Assembly: GCF_025961475.1 (NCBI RefSeq)
Contig: NZ_JAOQNS010000004.1
Location: 186,001 to 250,000, forward strand
Source: Rhodobium gokarnense
GTDB taxonomy: Bacteria > Pseudomonadota > Alphaproteobacteria > Rhizobiales > Rhodobiaceae
Direction: 5' to 3'
Length of the DNA stretch: 64,000 nt
Made by a program: the position numbers and the translations under genes. Under the pieces are notes generated by a model, which worked only from the letters and a program-made list of their open reading frames with translations, made no database searches and was not told the origin of the DNA. This document shows, in pieces, positions 1 to 7,983 of the stretch (its first letter is position 1; every line of letters starts with the position of its first letter).

Positions 1-678
1 ATTTTCCACGGGGTGCTCGAACGGATCGAACGGGACGCCAAATGCTTGTGGCAACTCGCCGGTCCGGCGCAGCGGGCACGGACTTGTGTCGATGTCAGGT
101 CATATGCTGACGACCCGGTGGTGCGTGACCTGCTTGACCGGATCGAACATGCCGGGTTCCGCATCCAGTTGTTCGATGTCACCAGCGACGTCGGCGTGCC
201 GGTGTTCATGGCGTTGCTGGCGCCGGCCACGCTCCGGATGAGCGCAGCAGCGAAGTACATCGACGTGACCCACGGCAGCGGGGCGCATCCGCACCCCGTG
301 CGCGCGCTCATCCGCGCGCTGACGGAGGCGGTCCAGTCGCGGCTGACGCTGATCAGCGGCACGCGCGACGATGTTGCGCCGGAGACCTTTGCCCGGCCGC
401 TGCCGCCTGCGCTGCGGCAGGAGCTGGACTTTCCCGTTCGGTGCGACCACCGCAGCTATGCGGTGGCGCCGGCCGGATCGCTGACCGAGATGACGGCCGC
501 GGTGATCGGGATGCTCGACCGCAAGGGGCTGGGTCCGCTGCTGGCAGTCCGGCTCAATCCTGACGAAGACCGGATGGCGGTGGTCAAAGTCCTGGCTCCC
601 CGCCTGGAAAATCCTCCCGGCGCACGCAAGCACCCTTTGGGCGCGCGGGCATTGGGCAAGATGCTGGTATTTCGATGA
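1..678 (+). CDS. YcaO-domain protein, C-terminal part (cut by window start)
   Basis: The reading frame is open from base 1, so the N-terminus lies outside the window. The visible 226 residues carry the C-terminal half of a YcaO domain: an ERDA segment near the start (E and D of the ATP/Mg site), then GSGAHPHP and RALTEAVQSRLT, then SGTRDD, all typical of the family. YcaO proteins activate peptide backbone amides with ATP. With a TfuA partner they are known to install thioamides, as in methyl-coenzyme M reductase and thioviridamide-type peptides. The stop codon overlaps the tfuA start by 4 bases (ATGA), so the two are translationally coupled. A YcaO-TfuA pair is clear; the substrate is not known. 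Confidence 0.9.
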   Translation: MFHGVLERIERDAKCLWQLAGPAQRARTCVDVRSYADDPVVRDLLDRIEHAGFRIQLFDVTSDVGVPVFMALLAPATLRMSAAAKYIDVTHGSGAHPHPVRALIRALTEAVQSRLTLISGTRDDVAPETFARPLPPALRQELDFPVRCDHRSYAVAPAGSLTEMTAAVIGMLDRKGLGPLLAVRLNPDEDRMAVVKVLAPRLENPPGARKHPLGARALGKMLVFR

Positions 679-1391
679 AGGTTATCTTTGCGGGTCCATC
701 GCTGTCGGGCATGCCCTGGAACGAAGCAGCCGACGTTGACCTACGCGCACCGGCGGCCCAGGGCGACGTTTATGCCGCCGTTGGCGGCGGCGCCAATGTG
801 ATTGGCCTGATTGACGGGGCGTATGAAAGTGTGGCCGCCATTTGGCACAAGGAAATTCTGTTTGCTCTGGCCCAAGGGGTCCAGGTGTTCGGCGGCGCCA
901 GCATCGGCGCGCTGCGCGCGGCCGAGTGCGCCGCGTTCGGTATGATCGGCGTCGGGGAAATCTATCGCGCCTATGCGGCCGGCGACGTCGACGACGACGC
1001 CGCGGTGGCCTTGCTCCACGGCCCGGCCGAACTTGGTTATGCCCCGCTGACCGAACCCTTGGTGAATGTCTGGGCCACGTTGGCGCATGCGCAGCAACAG
1101 GGCCTGATTTCCGGCGAAGAGCAGGTGCGGTTGGCCGCGGCGGCTGAAGCCACATTCTTCAAGGAGCGGACCTGGGGCACAATCGTTGCCGGTGCCGGCC
1201 TGGCGCCGGCGCGCCGCGCCGCGCTGGCCCGCATCCTTAAGGAGAATGGTGTCGATCAAAAGCAGCTCGACGCGGCAGCGGTACTGCAAGCGGTGCGTGG
1301 CGCAAAGAATGCGCGGGTGCCGCAGCCCGAAGGCTGGGAGTTCGCGCACACGGCGCAATTCCGGCAATGGGTAGCCCGCGAACAGGAATAA
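675..1391 (+). CDS. TfuA-like protein, YcaO partner
   Basis: This 238-residue protein matches the TfuA-like family: an N-terminal GPSL segment, the core GGASIGALRAAE, and GVGEIYRAY followed by acidic residues. TfuA was first named from trifolitoxin biosynthesis. In thioamidation systems it is thought to deliver or release sulfur for the YcaO enzyme on the same operon. The gene starts inside the end of the YcaO gene with an ATGA overlap. A 110-base gap separates it from the next small gene. No transporter, leader peptidase or other tailoring gene follows within the window, so any other members of a biosynthetic locus must lie to the left. Confidence 0.85.
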   Translation: MKVIFAGPSLSGMPWNEAADVDLRAPAAQGDVYAAVGGGANVIGLIDGAYESVAAIWHKEILFALAQGVQVFGGASIGALRAAECAAFGMIGVGEIYRAYAAGDVDDDAAVALLHGPAELGYAPLTEPLVNVWATLAHAQQQGLISGEEQVRLAAAAEATFFKERTWGTIVAGAGLAPARRAALARILKENGVDQKQLDAAAVLQAVRGAKNARVPQPEGWEFAHTAQFRQWVAREQE

Positions 1392-1501
1392 ACCGGTACC
1401 GGAGTATGCGCGTGTAACGCTGATATAACGCCCAACCAAGTTGAATAGCTGGATTGGGGACGCTGATCTGTCTGCTAGATCAACAAAGAGGGGTGTGGAA
1501 C

Positions 1502-1738
1502 ATGTCAACGGAACTCACGGCTACCGTGTCCGAAACGGAAACCGAACGCGAAATTGCTGCGATCGCGCGGATGATTGCCTTTGCCCGCCAAAGCGCACAC
1601 GCGCAGGCGCTTGATCTGGTCACCTATTGCCTTGATACGGCGCTCGCGGCCGCGTTGGAGGAACTCGACAAATCGGCCGCCAACGCGGCCGAGGCCCAGG
1701 TCCACGTGGAGGCTCTCTGCGGTGAGGTGGTTCACTAG
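1502..1738 (+). CDS. Small helical protein downstream of YcaO-TfuA (possible precursor or partner)
   Basis: This 78-residue ORF has a good ribosome binding site (AAAGAGGGG) a few bases before ATG 1502, which decides the start over upstream codons. It is rich in Ala and Glu, predicted strongly helical, and has two Cys, one near the end in LCGEVVH. I do not recognise a family. Its place directly after YcaO-tfuA on the same strand makes it a candidate substrate (leader-like helix, short Cys-containing tail) or accessory protein. It could equally be an unrelated small island protein. The coding call rests on the RBS and on codon composition like that of its neighbours. Confidence 0.6.
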   Translation: MSTELTATVSETETEREIAAIARMIAFARQSAHAQALDLVTYCLDTALAAALEELDKSAANAAEAQVHVEALCGEVVH

Positions 1739-1834
1739 GCTAGCGCCAGCCGAGCTGGCCACGGGAGGCTAAACCGCCTGATTTGCCGCGCCTAAGTAAA
1801 GGTTCGTGGCATTTCCTTTAATTACGCCGACGCT

Positions 1835-1875
1835 AAGAAAAGGATGCCCGCTCCGGCAACAGCCGGGGCGGGCAT
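1835..1875 (-). terminator. Probable terminator of the ardA operon
   Basis: A 13-bp stem with one mismatch (arms 1844-1856 and 1863-1875, six-base loop) lies just after the ardA stop. Read on the minus strand it is followed by a short T-rich run (CCTTTTCTTAG). It therefore suits the leftward ardA transcript rather than the rightward small gene ending at 1738. Confidence 0.5.
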
Positions 1876-1890
1876 CGTGCTGGTGGACGA

Positions 1891-2415
1891 TCAGTAGCCC
1901 ATGATCAGGACGGTCTCGCCATCGATGTCAACCTCGTTGATCTCGCCGTTCAGACGCATGTCGCGGGCAACCGCGGCATAGTCGACGTAGTAGCGCAGCG
2001 CCTCGGGCAGCTCATAGCAGTCCTCGACCAGTTCCTGCGCGTACTCCTCGGCTGTGCCGTGCCAGACGGTCAGGTCGTCCAGCCGATCGGGGATATCGGC
2101 CATGGCGTAGCCGTTCTCGGCCAGATAGACCGCCTTGAGGTAGTCGTCGTTATCTGGATCAAGCTCCGCGAACGTCTCGAACCAGAGCGACAAGGTCGCT
2201 TGGTTGACGTTGAGGGCGTTAAACAGCCGCGCGTTGTCCCCGTCGATGAACTGGATTTCGTACTCTTCGACCGGCATGCCGTGGCGGTCGGTGTGCCCGG
2301 CCGCCCGGGCTTCATACTCCTCCAGGGCGGAGAAGTAGAAGCCTTCGGCGACGATGCTGTACGGCTGGGCGAAGTACACCGCCTCTGGCGGGTAGATGAG
2401 GGGAAGCGGGCTCAT
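1891..2415 (-). CDS. ardA: Antirestriction protein ArdA
   Basis: This 174-residue acidic protein has the ArdA signature: an N-terminal segment naming YEIQFIDGD, a repeated pattern of Asp and Glu on a DNA-mimicking surface, and a C-terminal YVDYAAVARDMRLNGE motif. ArdA mimics B-form DNA and blocks type I restriction enzymes, protecting incoming plasmid or ICE DNA. Length fits the family (about 165-180). The ATG overlaps the stop of the upstream 70-residue gene (ATGA), so the two are translated together. It supports the view that this region is a conjugative or mobilizable element. Confidence 0.93.
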   Translation of the reverse strand: MSPLPLIYPPEAVYFAQPYSIVAEGFYFSALEEYEARAAGHTDRHGMPVEEYEIQFIDGDNARLFNALNVNQATLSLWFETFAELDPDNDDYLKAVYLAENGYAMADIPDRLDDLTVWHGTAEEYAQELVEDCYELPEALRYYVDYAAVARDMRLNGEINEVDIDGETVLIMGY

Positions 2416-2624
2416 TTGCTCGCCTCCTGATCCCGGTTCACCTTGCGGACCACCGTCCGGCCCTCGACCAGCGGGGTGTAGTTGATGGCGAGGTTCAGGC
2501 CGTCGCCGTCGTTGTGACCCCAGCCCACGCCGATTTTCGTCCAGCGGGCTTTATCCCCGTCGCCGACCACATGAAAAACTTCGTGGGTCGGTGCCTTGTT
2601 GAATGTTTTGGTTTGTTTTGCCAT
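2412..2624 (-). CDS. Small conserved-type protein upstream of ardA
   Basis: This 70-residue, lysine-rich protein of unknown function is coupled to ardA by a 4-base overlap. A strong ribosome binding site (GAAGGAGAG, minus strand) sits a few bases before its ATG at 2624. It contains FHVVGDGDKARWTKIG and a GHNDGDGLN segment. No enzymatic motif is visible. Its partnership with ardA suggests a role in establishment of the element in a new host, but that is inference from position only. Confidence 0.75.
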   Translation of the reverse strand: MAKQTKTFNKAPTHEVFHVVGDGDKARWTKIGVGWGHNDGDGLNLAINYTPLVEGRTVVRKVNRDQEASK

Positions 2625-2646
2625 GTCGGCTCTCCTTCCTTTCGTT

Positions 2647-2780
2647 ACAGCCGCCCCATGCGGCTGGTCGGAAAGCCAAAAAGGCCGCGCCCATCAGTTC
2701 CCCGTGCAATGGTCTTCTCGGGAGACCGCTTGCGGCGGAAGACCGTTGCACGGGGGACGGGTCGGCCTAATTTCCGACCG
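2647..2780. repeat. Long nested imperfect palindrome upstream of the ardA operon
   Basis: The inner arms 2700-2717 and 2738-2755 pair over 18 bases with one mismatch around a 20-base loop. Outer blocks also pair: GGTCGGAAA near 2666 with TTTCCGACC near 2771, and AGGCCG with CGGCCT between. A second small hairpin (CAGCCGC/GCGGCTG) lies at about 2647-2665, next to the first gene. The whole folds as one long interrupted stem if single-stranded. It could be a single-strand promoter of the Frpo/ssi type known upstream of ardA-like genes in other plasmids, a replication element, or a transcription attenuator. Confidence 0.6.
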
Positions 2781-3009
2781 TTCCCGGCCGCGGTGGGCTG
2801 TTCTAAGGGAAGGAGAGGCCTGCTGCCCAAACCAGGGCTTAACACGGCAGACCCAACATGATTTGTGGACGGTAGGAGCTATCCCGCGAACTTAATCAAT
2901 GTGGCTGATTTGTCAGAGCAGGCGATCGGCATCTAATTCCGTCAATAAAAATAATTGCTAACAGTTGTTATTTGTGGGAGCCTTCATAGGAAGAACAGGA
3001 GGTGCCGAA

Positions 3010-3252
3010 ATGAACTTTTCCCTGGGCAAGAAGCTGGAAGAGTACGTGGCCGAGCAGATTGCGCGTGGCCCCTACAACAACGCCAGCGAAGTAGTGCGGG
3101 ATGCCTTGCGGTTGCATGAGGAGCATCATTTGAAGCTGGAAAGCCTGCGCCGGGATGTCCAGCGCGGCATGGAATCGGTCAAAGCCGGCAAGGTCAGCCG
3201 CGCCAGTGCCGACGAAGTGATTGCCAAAGCCAAACAACGGAAGCAGGGGTAG
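3010..3252 (+). CDS. parD: ParD-type antitoxin
   Basis: This 80-residue protein has a ribbon-helix-helix N-terminus (MNFSLGKKLEEYVAEQIARG) followed by NASEVVRDALRLHE, the typical ParD core. The C-terminus is a basic toxin-binding tail. ATG 3010 is chosen because AGGAGG sits 7 bases before it; upstream codons in frame have no such site. It is expected to bind the promoter in front of it and neutralise the adjacent ParE toxin. The next gene starts at the last base of its stop codon. Confidence 0.92.
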   Translation: MNFSLGKKLEEYVAEQIARGPYNNASEVVRDALRLHEEHHLKLESLRRDVQRGMESVKAGKVSRASADEVIAKAKQRKQG

Positions 3253-3584
3253 TGGACACCTGGTTTCTGTCACTCGATGCCGAAGAAGATATCCAGGACA
3301 TTTATATCTATTCCGAAGGGAAGTGGGGCGAGGACCAAGCCCGCAGGTACGTGTTCAGCCTGTATGACGTCTTCGCGACTATCGGCGATAATCCGCGCAT
3401 AGGCCGCCTCCGGCGCGAACTCGGTGACGGCATCCGCAGTCTGCCCCATGCGTCGCACATCGTGTTCTTCATGGAGTGGCAAGGCGAAACAGCCATCGTG
3501 CGCGTGCTCCATAAATCCCGCGATTTTGAGGACCTGTTCGGGACCTATAACCCGCTGCCCGGCATTGAAGAAAGCCAGCGGTAG
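3252..3584 (+). CDS. parE: ParE/RelE-family toxin
   Basis: This 110-residue protein has the ParE fold signature: an N-terminal beta strand and two helices (AEEDIQDIYIYSEGKWGEDQARRYV), then NPRIGRLRREL, SLPHASHIVFF and a final strand AIVRVLHKSRDFEDLF. ParE toxins act on DNA gyrase, while RelE relatives cut mRNA; the ParD partner favours the first. The start is GTG, overlapping the parD stop (TAGTG), so translation is coupled. It probably stabilises the island. Confidence 0.92.
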   Translation: MDTWFLSLDAEEDIQDIYIYSEGKWGEDQARRYVFSLYDVFATIGDNPRIGRLRRELGDGIRSLPHASHIVFFMEWQGETAIVRVLHKSRDFEDLFGTYNPLPGIEESQR

Positions 3585-3601
3585 ACGCCACACCGAACGC
3601 C

Positions 3602-5050
3602 TCAGCGTTCGGGCTCGCGGTCCCGGTCGTCGCGCTCGTATTCCTCGCGCATCTTTTCCTGCGCCCGCTCGAGGGTGTCGCGGGTTTCCGGTCGGTAGTA
3701 GGGACCAGGCTCCGGCTGGGTTTGACCCTGCTGTCCCTGACCCTGACCGCCAAGGAAATCGTCCAGGCGTTCCCGTAGACTCGGGTCCATCTCTTTTTCG
3801 AACCTGGAGAGGCGTTTGGCGTCATCCTCGGCCCGGATGTGCCGCATACGCTCCTCGATGACGATTTCCTTGATGCGGTCGCGGACCTCCGGGGTCGCCC
3901 CCTCGGCCAACGTCAGCAGCTCGCGCTCCTCCCGGTTCGGTCCCTGATTGACGGCCCGTTCCCAGACGTTTTGCTCGTAGGCGCTGCGCCGCTCGGTGAG
4001 GTCCTGTTCCAGGTCACGCACCGGCTCTCGGACAACCCGGTCGTATCCTTCGGGCATCTGATGCTCGGCACGGGCGCGCGACAGCGCGGCCTCATACCAG
4101 GGTTTGGGTTCCCGGGCTTGCTCACGCCGCCGGGCGGCATCTTCATTGGTACGATCCAGCCAACTGCCGAGATCCCGCCTGCGGACCTCGGCGGTATTGG
4201 CCTGTTCGGCTTCTGCCCTGCGATCATCCCAATAGCGTGCCAACTCGCCCCGTTCGTGCTGGCTCATGTCCCGCGCGGGCTGTTCGCTGGTCGGGGGCCA
4301 GTCTTCCCGTTCGGTCAGCAACGGATACGCACGGCGTTCATCGTCACTCGCCCGGCGGTTCATGGTCTGCTCCTTGAACTGGCGGGCCTGTACACGGCGC
4401 AGCGCACGCTCGGCCGGGTTGGGTCCGCGGTGTTTGGTCGGTTCAGCCTGGATGCCGCGAGCCTTGTGGCTGCGTTTGTCCAAACGCAGCGCGGACCCGG
4501 CAGCCTCCAGAAATTTGTTGCTGTTCGCTTCCCAGCCCGTTCGGGCTTTGGTCACGAAGGTTTTTTGATCCACGTTCGTGATCTTGGCCCCGAAGCCCTC
4601 CGGCTTCAGGGTACGGACGGTCAGCAGAATGTGGACATGGGGGTTGTGACCCGTACCGTCGTCATGAATGGCCACGTCAGCCACCATGCCTTGCGCCACG
4701 TACGGGGCGACAAAGGCATGGAGCAGGGGCACCCATTGATCTTGCGGGATGTCCCGCGAGATCGCCGCATCGATGGTCTTGGCCAGGCGGGCGTCGCGCC
4801 GCTTGGCGGTCGTATCGACCATGTTCCAGAGTTGGGCGCGGTCCCGCGCCCATGCAGGGGCACCCTCCGGTGCCAGTAGCGCGCTATGCACCACATCGGC
4901 CCGGTTGCCGAAATTGGTGACCTTGTTCTCGCGCTCATTCCAGATGGCCGTGCCGGAGTTGTAGGCCGCTTTCGCCACGGCGGAACGTTCTCCGCCGTCC
5001 GCCTTGCGTCGGGACAGGTTGTCGACGTGACAGTGGATGGTGTCCATCAT
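3602..5050 (-). CDS. mobA: MobA/MobL-family (MOBQ) relaxase
   Basis: This 482-residue relaxase nicks the transfer origin and leads the DNA strand into the recipient. The N-terminal domain shows motif I with the probable catalytic tyrosine (AVAKAAYNSG, Tyr30) and the metal-binding histidine triad HNPHVH (about 135-140). The C-terminal half is charged and coiled-coil-like, ending in Gln/Glu/Arg-rich sequence, with no primase or helicase domain visible. The start at 5050 (ATG ATG GAC) is chosen from the family start and a GAAGG upstream; 5074 is an alternative. It diverges from the TraG-like gene across the oriT. Confidence 0.93.
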   Translation of the reverse strand: MMDTIHCHVDNLSRRKADGGERSAVAKAAYNSGTAIWNERENKVTNFGNRADVVHSALLAPEGAPAWARDRAQLWNMVDTTAKRRDARLAKTIDAAISRDIPQDQWVPLLHAFVAPYVAQGMVADVAIHDDGTGHNPHVHILLTVRTLKPEGFGAKITNVDQKTFVTKARTGWEANSNKFLEAAGSALRLDKRSHKARGIQAEPTKHRGPNPAERALRRVQARQFKEQTMNRRASDDERRAYPLLTEREDWPPTSEQPARDMSQHERGELARYWDDRRAEAEQANTAEVRRRDLGSWLDRTNEDAARRREQAREPKPWYEAALSRARAEHQMPEGYDRVVREPVRDLEQDLTERRSAYEQNVWERAVNQGPNREERELLTLAEGATPEVRDRIKEIVIEERMRHIRAEDDAKRLSRFEKEMDPSLRERLDDFLGGQGQGQQGQTQPEPGPYYRPETRDTLERAQEKMREEYERDDRDREPER

Positions 5051-5099
5051 CGGCGTCGGCCTTCGGGTACGCATTCACCAAATCGCACGGCGTGGGGGT

Positions 5100-5210
5100 G
5101 CAGGGGGTCTCCCCCTGCCGCACTTCCGTGTTCGCCGGGCCCGCGAGGGACCTGCGAACGCGGCAATGTTGCGCAACCTGTACGCGTTGTGCAACATGTA
5201 AGTGCGCTGT
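5100..5210 (+). other. oriT: Origin of transfer (oriT), RSF1010-like
   Basis: Between the divergent relaxase and coupling-protein genes lies an 11-bp inverted repeat (5166-5176 and 5187-5197, one mismatch, 10-base loop). GTAAGTGCGC follows directly at 5198-5207. From family knowledge this matches the arrangement of MOBQ origins such as RSF1010/R1162: hairpin, then GTAAGTGCGC, then the nick. The nick is predicted after 5207, with the transferred strand reading rightward into the TraG-like gene. A second perfect hairpin (5100-5118) lies closer to the relaxase and may serve regulation. Confidence 0.8.
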
Positions 5211-5288
5211 TAGATGGATAAACATATCCCCGAACATGTTCCGGGGAAAGTTGAGCAGCCTGAAGTAGTTGCGTGCCGGGGGGGCTAT

Positions 5289-7022
5289 ATGGCGGACGAT
5301 CCGTTCGACCAGCTCAAGAACATGCCAATCCAGCCGGTCAAAGGCTTCGGGAACGAGGTCCGGGACGGTGTGCGGATCACTCAGGGCGGGCTGCGTGCCG
5401 GTCTGAGTATCGGCCGTGGCATGAGTGCCTGGATGCTCCGCCGCCGTTTGGAGAAGGAAGGCTACGACCCCATCACGATTGAGGCCGCCGTCGAAGCGGT
5501 GAAGGCCGGACGTGAGCCGGACGGTATCCTTGCCGCTGCTCAGCAGGCCTATCGGGCCAGGCGCAAACTCGATGAGATGCGGACCAACCCGCCGCCGATC
5601 CACGGCTCAGCGGCGTGGGCATTGCCCCAGGCACTCGTCGACGCCGGGTTCCTCGGTCCCGAGACCCAGGCGGACGGCCGCGGCATCCTGCTGGGGAAGG
5701 CGGACAGCGGCCAGCCGTTGCAGTGGGCCGGTGAAAGCCACCTGCTGACTGTCGCCCCTACGCGGACCGGCAAGGCGACGATGCAGATCATCCCGAACCT
5801 GCTCCACTACCGGGGCAGTGCGGTGGTGCTCGACCCGAAAGGCGAACTGGCTCTCGCCACCGCCCGCTGGCGTGCCGAGAACGTCGGCCCGGTCTATATC
5901 CTCAATCCGTTCGATATCCCGCAGTTCAACGGTGTCGGTCACGCGTTCAACCCGCTTGACCACGTCAAGGACGAGCGGGACGCGACCAAGCTGGCGGAGA
6001 TGATTTATCCCCGAACGGACGACGATCGGCAGCGGTTCTTCGATAACGAAGCCATCGGGTTCCTGTCCGGCGTGATTTTGTTCAACGCCCGCTATGCGCC
6101 CGAACCGCACCGGAACTTCGGCACCATTCGCGACACGTTATCCTCGCTCAGCAAGGACTTTTACGGCCTCTTGCGGGCTATGAGCGATCCCGTGATGCCG
6201 GCGGCGATCCGCAACGCGGCCCAGACGGTCCAGACCAAAACCCGCGACGTGGGCCAGCCCCGGCTGATCGACAGCCTCAGCCAATATCTGCGCATCTGGG
6301 ATACCCCCGGCCTGCGCCAGGCCACAGCACAATCTGACTTTGATTTTCGGGCGCTGAAGGATGCGCCGGCGACGGTCTATCTGGTTCTGCCGTTCGAAGA
6401 GATCAACGCCTACGGCACCTATGTGCAAATGGTCTTTGCCGCCGCGCTCGACGCCATGCTCGCCAATCAGGCCAAGCCCGATATCCCCGTGCTGTTTGTG
6501 CTCGATGAGTTTCTGGCGCTGGAAGCCGATGACCGGTTCATCAACGCGCTCAGGACCCATGCCAGTGCCGGGGTGCGGCTGTGGTTCTTCCTCCAGGACC
6601 TGCCGACGCTGGAACAGAAATACCCGACCACCTGGAAATCGTTCTTCCAGGCGGAGGTGAAGACGTTTTTCGGGACCGATGACCCGCATACGGCGGAACT
6701 GGTCTCGAACTATCTTGGCGACACCACCGTTGCGTACGAGTCGCCCAACACGAACATGGCGGTGGGCGGCGGCGGGGCGTCGTATTCGATTTCCGACAAC
6801 GTGCATCTGACCGGCCGCAAGCTGCTGAACCCGGACGAAGTGATCCGGTTGCTGGCCACGACCGACGCCTCGAAGCCGCGCAAGGCGGTGCATTTCCTGC
6901 GGGGGGTTGCGCCGGTCCAGGCCACCCTGACGCCATGGTTTTCAAACGAGACCTGCCGCACTCGACACGGCAACTGGAATGGGGGGAATCCCAATGGCGA
7001 CACTCGATCCGGCCCGACTTAG
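5289..7022 (+). CDS. VirD4/TraG-like coupling ATPase without membrane anchor
   Basis: This 577-residue protein is a type IV coupling protein, the ATPase that links a relaxosome to a secretion channel. Walker A is APTRTGKAT (about 156-164); Walker B is VLFVLDEF (about 401-408, D406/E407); PKGEL and GTDDPHTAELVSNYLGD further on are typical of TraG/VirD4. Classical members have two N-terminal transmembrane helices, but none is visible here. ATG 5289 is preferred (G-rich site upstream, no site before 5214); an ATG at 5214 would add 25 residues. Its end overlaps the next gene. No channel genes are seen, so the element may borrow a secretion system or carry one off-window. Confidence 0.88.
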   Translation: MADDPFDQLKNMPIQPVKGFGNEVRDGVRITQGGLRAGLSIGRGMSAWMLRRRLEKEGYDPITIEAAVEAVKAGREPDGILAAAQQAYRARRKLDEMRTNPPPIHGSAAWALPQALVDAGFLGPETQADGRGILLGKADSGQPLQWAGESHLLTVAPTRTGKATMQIIPNLLHYRGSAVVLDPKGELALATARWRAENVGPVYILNPFDIPQFNGVGHAFNPLDHVKDERDATKLAEMIYPRTDDDRQRFFDNEAIGFLSGVILFNARYAPEPHRNFGTIRDTLSSLSKDFYGLLRAMSDPVMPAAIRNAAQTVQTKTRDVGQPRLIDSLSQYLRIWDTPGLRQATAQSDFDFRALKDAPATVYLVLPFEEINAYGTYVQMVFAAALDAMLANQAKPDIPVLFVLDEFLALEADDRFINALRTHASAGVRLWFFLQDLPTLEQKYPTTWKSFFQAEVKTFFGTDDPHTAELVSNYLGDTTVAYESPNTNMAVGGGGASYSISDNVHLTGRKLLNPDEVIRLLATTDASKPRKAVHFLRGVAPVQATLTPWFSNETCRTRHGNWNGGNPNGDTRSGPT

Positions 7023-7983
7023 GAATCCGGTCTGGCCGACGGTGACGATCATGGTGATCGGCGCCATCATCGGCGTGTTCATCGGTACAGCGTTCGCGCT
7101 GACGACCGGCATGTTTGCCGCGGGCTTTGCCGGGCCACTGGCCTTCCTCATGTTTGGCCCGCTGGTGTTGGCTGAAGCCGGGGCCGGTCTCGCACTGGCG
7201 CTGGTCGCAGCACCGACCTGGGCCGGGTTCGGCGGCTGGCACTTCGGCGCAAAAGCCGCCACGCCCGGCGTGGCTGCGACCACCCTGGGCGTGACGTTGT
7301 TTTCGGAAGGTCACCCCATCCACCAGTACATCAACAAAAAAGCCGAAGAACTGTCGTTGCCGCCGATCAAATGGGTCGGCTGGTTCGATGATGAAGCGAT
7401 TAACGCCTTCGCGATGGGGACCACACAAGAGAACGCGCTGCTGGCGTTCTCACGCGGGGCGATCCAGAAACTGACCATGCCACAACTGGATGCGGTGATG
7501 GCCCATGAACTGGCGCACGTGGCCAACAACGATATGGCCCGCATGACCTATGCCTATGGCGCGCAAAACGCCCTGACCTGGTTCCTCTACTTTCGCGGCC
7601 TCAAGAACATTGCCCGCTGGCTGTTCACGCCCACGTCGCAGATCGAAATTATGCGGTTCTCGCGACAGCGGGAGTTCTGGGCCGATGCCGTTGCGGCGGT
7701 GCTCACCAACCCGGAACAGATCATCGGGGCGTTGGACGCGATCCAGAACGATGTAGCCAAGCCCCCGAAGCAACAGCGCGCATTCGCCAGTTTCATGCTG
7801 CGGGCCAACCTCAACAATCTGTTCGCCAGTCATCCGCCGATTTCGGATCGGATACAGGCAATCGAAGATGGCCGATATATCAAGCGGTTGCCCTACCTGA
7901 ACGCTGACGCGGCTCAGGGTGCGCCCACGACAGCACCGGTCGGGGCTGCTATGCCCGCGCCCGTGCGCGCTTCCGAACGTTGA
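6994..7983 (+). CDS. M48-family (HtpX-like) membrane metalloprotease
   Basis: This 329-residue protein has two or three hydrophobic segments in the first 90 residues and then an M48 peptidase domain with the zinc motif HELAH (in VMAHELAHVANND) and a downstream third ligand in SRQREFWADAVAA. M48/HtpX enzymes cleave membrane or misfolded proteins at the inner membrane. It overlaps the coupling-protein gene by 29 bases and is probably cotranscribed with it. The last five codons fall inside sequence homologous to the integrase 3' end, so this gene's terminus was formed or altered at a recombination junction. Its job on the island is unknown. Confidence 0.9.
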   Translation: MATLDPARLRNPVWPTVTIMVIGAIIGVFIGTAFALTTGMFAAGFAGPLAFLMFGPLVLAEAGAGLALALVAAPTWAGFGGWHFGAKAATPGVAATTLGVTLFSEGHPIHQYINKKAEELSLPPIKWVGWFDDEAINAFAMGTTQENALLAFSRGAIQKLTMPQLDAVMAHELAHVANNDMARMTYAYGAQNALTWFLYFRGLKNIARWLFTPTSQIEIMRFSRQREFWADAVAAVLTNPEQIIGALDAIQNDVAKPPKQQRAFASFMLRANLNNLFASHPPISDRIQAIEDGRYIKRLPYLNADAAQGAPTTAPVGAAMPAPVRASER

